From: Deltaproteobacteria bacterium
GTDB taxonomy: Bacteria; Desulfobacterota; Desulfobacteria; Desulfobacterales; SG8-13
Assembly (NCBI GenBank): GCA_024639205.1
Contig: JAHEIV010000135.1
Coordinates: forward strand, 1 to 7,550
Direction: 5' to 3'
Length of the DNA stretch: 7,550 bases
Shown here piece by piece: positions 6,557 through 7,550 of the stretch (its first letter is position 1; each line of letters begins with the position of its first letter). The notes below the pieces were generated by a model that was not told the DNA's origin, did no database searches, and saw only the letters and a list, made by a program, of their open reading frames with translations. The position numbers were made by a program, and so were the translations under genes.

Positions 6557-7550
6557 CTAGTCAAGCCGGTAGTTGGGAGCTTCTTTAGTGATTATCACAT
6601 CATGGACATGACTTTCGCGCATGCCGGCCGCACTGATCTTCAAAAAGCGCGCTTTTTCCCGCAACTCTTCAATCGTGCGGCAGCCACAATACCCCATACC
6701 GGCTTTCAGCCCGCCGATCAACTGATGAACATTGGCCGTGAGACTGCCGCGGTAGGGTACACGGCCGACAATCCCTTCGGGAACCAGCTTGTCGTCATCT
6801 TCCTGTTCCGTCTGGTAATATCGATCCTTGCTGCCCTTTCGCATCGCTTCCAGCGATCCCATCCCCCGGTAAACCTTGTAGCTGCGTCCCTGGTAAAAAA
6901 TCTGCTCTCCCGGGCTTTCCTCGGTTCCGGCGAACAAACCGCCGATCATTACACAATGAGCACCGGCTCCAAGTGCCTTCGTGATGTCACCCGAGAAGCG
7001 GATCCCGCCATCGGCAATCAGCGGTATGCCTGTTTTGTCGGCCATGGAGCGACAACTCATAATGGCCGTTGCCTGGGGGATACCGATACCCGCGACGATC
7101 CGCGTTGTGCAAATGGAACCGGGACCGATACCGATTTTCACGCCATCGACCCCCGCCTCGATCAGATCTTCTGCGCCCTTTTCGGTACCAACGTTGCCGG
7201 CGATCAACTCGAGCCGGCTGAAGGTGCCTTTCAAATTTGTGACAGCTTCGATAACGTTTTTGGAGTGTCCATGGGAGGTGTCGATCAGAATGACATCCGC
7301 TCCTGCGTTCAGCAGCAGCTCGGCTCGCTCCATCATGTCCGGGCCGACCCCGATCGCTGCGCCGACCCGCAATCGTCCCATGGAGTCTTTGCAAGCCTGC
7401 GGATATTTCTTGATTTTTTCGATGTCCTTAATGGTGATCATTCCTTTCAGACGGCCACCGGAATCCACAACCAGCAATTTTTCGATACGGTGTCGGTGCA
7501 GCAGTTTTTTGGAATCTTCCAGGGTGATGCCTTCCGACACGGTAATCAGG
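6557..7550 (-). CDS. guaB: IMP dehydrogenase, C-terminal part (5' end outside the window)
   Basis: Oxidises IMP to XMP with NAD+, the committed step of guanine nucleotide synthesis, as a cytoplasmic tetramer. About 330 residues of a normal roughly 485 are visible. Counting from the codon at 7540-7538, residues 1-45 are the later part of the CBS pair (RIEKLLVVD at 18-26), then RLRVGAA (56-62), DTSHGHS (87-93), the active-site loop GIGPGSICTTR (137-147) with catalytic C144, ADGGIRFSGD (176-185), AGTEESPGE (204-212), YRGMGSLEAM (224-233) and the flap residues R240-Y241. It ends SHVHDVIITKEAPNYRL, as in E. coli GuaB. The frame continues to the window edge (leucine, isoleucine, threonine before the first counted residue), so the GTG at 7540-7538 is internal. 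guaA, a common downstream partner, is not next to it; dnaE is. Confidence 0.98.
   Translation of the reverse strand, partial: LITVSEGITLEDSKKLLHRHRIEKLLVVDSGGRLKGMITIKDIEKIKKYPQACKDSMGRLRVGAAIGVGPDMMERAELLLNAGADVILIDTSHGHSKNVIEAVTNLKGTFSRLELIAGNVGTEKGAEDLIEAGVDGVKIGIGPGSICTTRIVAGIGIPQATAIMSCRSMADKTGIPLIADGGIRFSGDITKALGAGAHCVMIGGLFAGTEESPGEQIFYQGRSYKVYRGMGSLEAMRKGSKDRYYQTEQEDDDKLVPEGIVGRVPYRGSLTANVHQLIGGLKAGMGYCGCRTIEELREKARFLKISAAGMRESHVHDVIITKEAPNYRLD

Noticed and set aside
6167..6588. Two plus-strand small frames (6167-6403 and 6403-6588) joined by TGATG, suggesting a coupled pair
   Set aside because: Neither has a convincing ribosome binding site or protein-like composition; the first begins on the dnaE start and the second ends inside guaB.
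7538..7540. GTG as the start of guaB
   Set aside because: The frame continues to the window edge with family-like residues, and a start here would remove the front of GuaB and half of the CBS pair.

Overview
The window carries four genes, all on the minus strand, so transcription runs from high to low coordinates: guaB (IMP dehydrogenase, cut by the right edge), dnaE (replicative DNA polymerase III alpha subunit), a manC-type mannose-1-phosphate guanylyltransferase, and a DegT/DnrJ/EryC1/StrS-family sugar aminotransferase. It reads as ordinary bacterial chromosome. Base composition looks even and moderately GC-rich, and I see no insertion sequence, CRISPR array, rRNA or tRNA. The protein flavour (DnaE with a complete PHP domain, ManC and WbpE/DesV-like aminotransferase) suggests a Gram-negative lineage, possibly Desulfobacterota/deltaproteobacteria. 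That placement is an impression from motif style, not a search result.

Layout, right to left. 7550-6557 is the C-terminal two thirds of guaB, with part of a CBS domain and the full catalytic core. 6556-6168 is a 389-base noncoding gap. It holds a string of short hairpins (6388-6530), a weak hairpin plus T-run (6335-6370), a candidate promoter (6296-6268) and a perfect 9-bp inverted repeat whose arms lie in and just downstream of that promoter. 6167-2628 is dnaE. Its stop overlaps the start of manC (2641-1280) by 14 bases. After 38-39 bases with a strong ribosome binding site comes the aminotransferase (1240-110). The last 109 bases have no confirmed gene, but their minus frame is strikingly cysteine-rich.

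Function. guaB controls the committed step to guanine nucleotides and dnaE copies the chromosome. manC uses GTP to make GDP-mannose, and the aminotransferase probably makes an amino sugar nucleotide for a surface polysaccharide. dnaE, manC and the aminotransferase look like one transcription unit, an unusual joining of a replication gene to envelope-sugar genes.

I did not find a clearly new biological system. The points most worth a second look are the ManC C-terminal cupin, which has lost the residues expected of a phosphomannose isomerase; the complete set of PHP metal ligands in DnaE; the structured guaB-dnaE gap; and the cysteine-rich frame after the aminotransferase stop.
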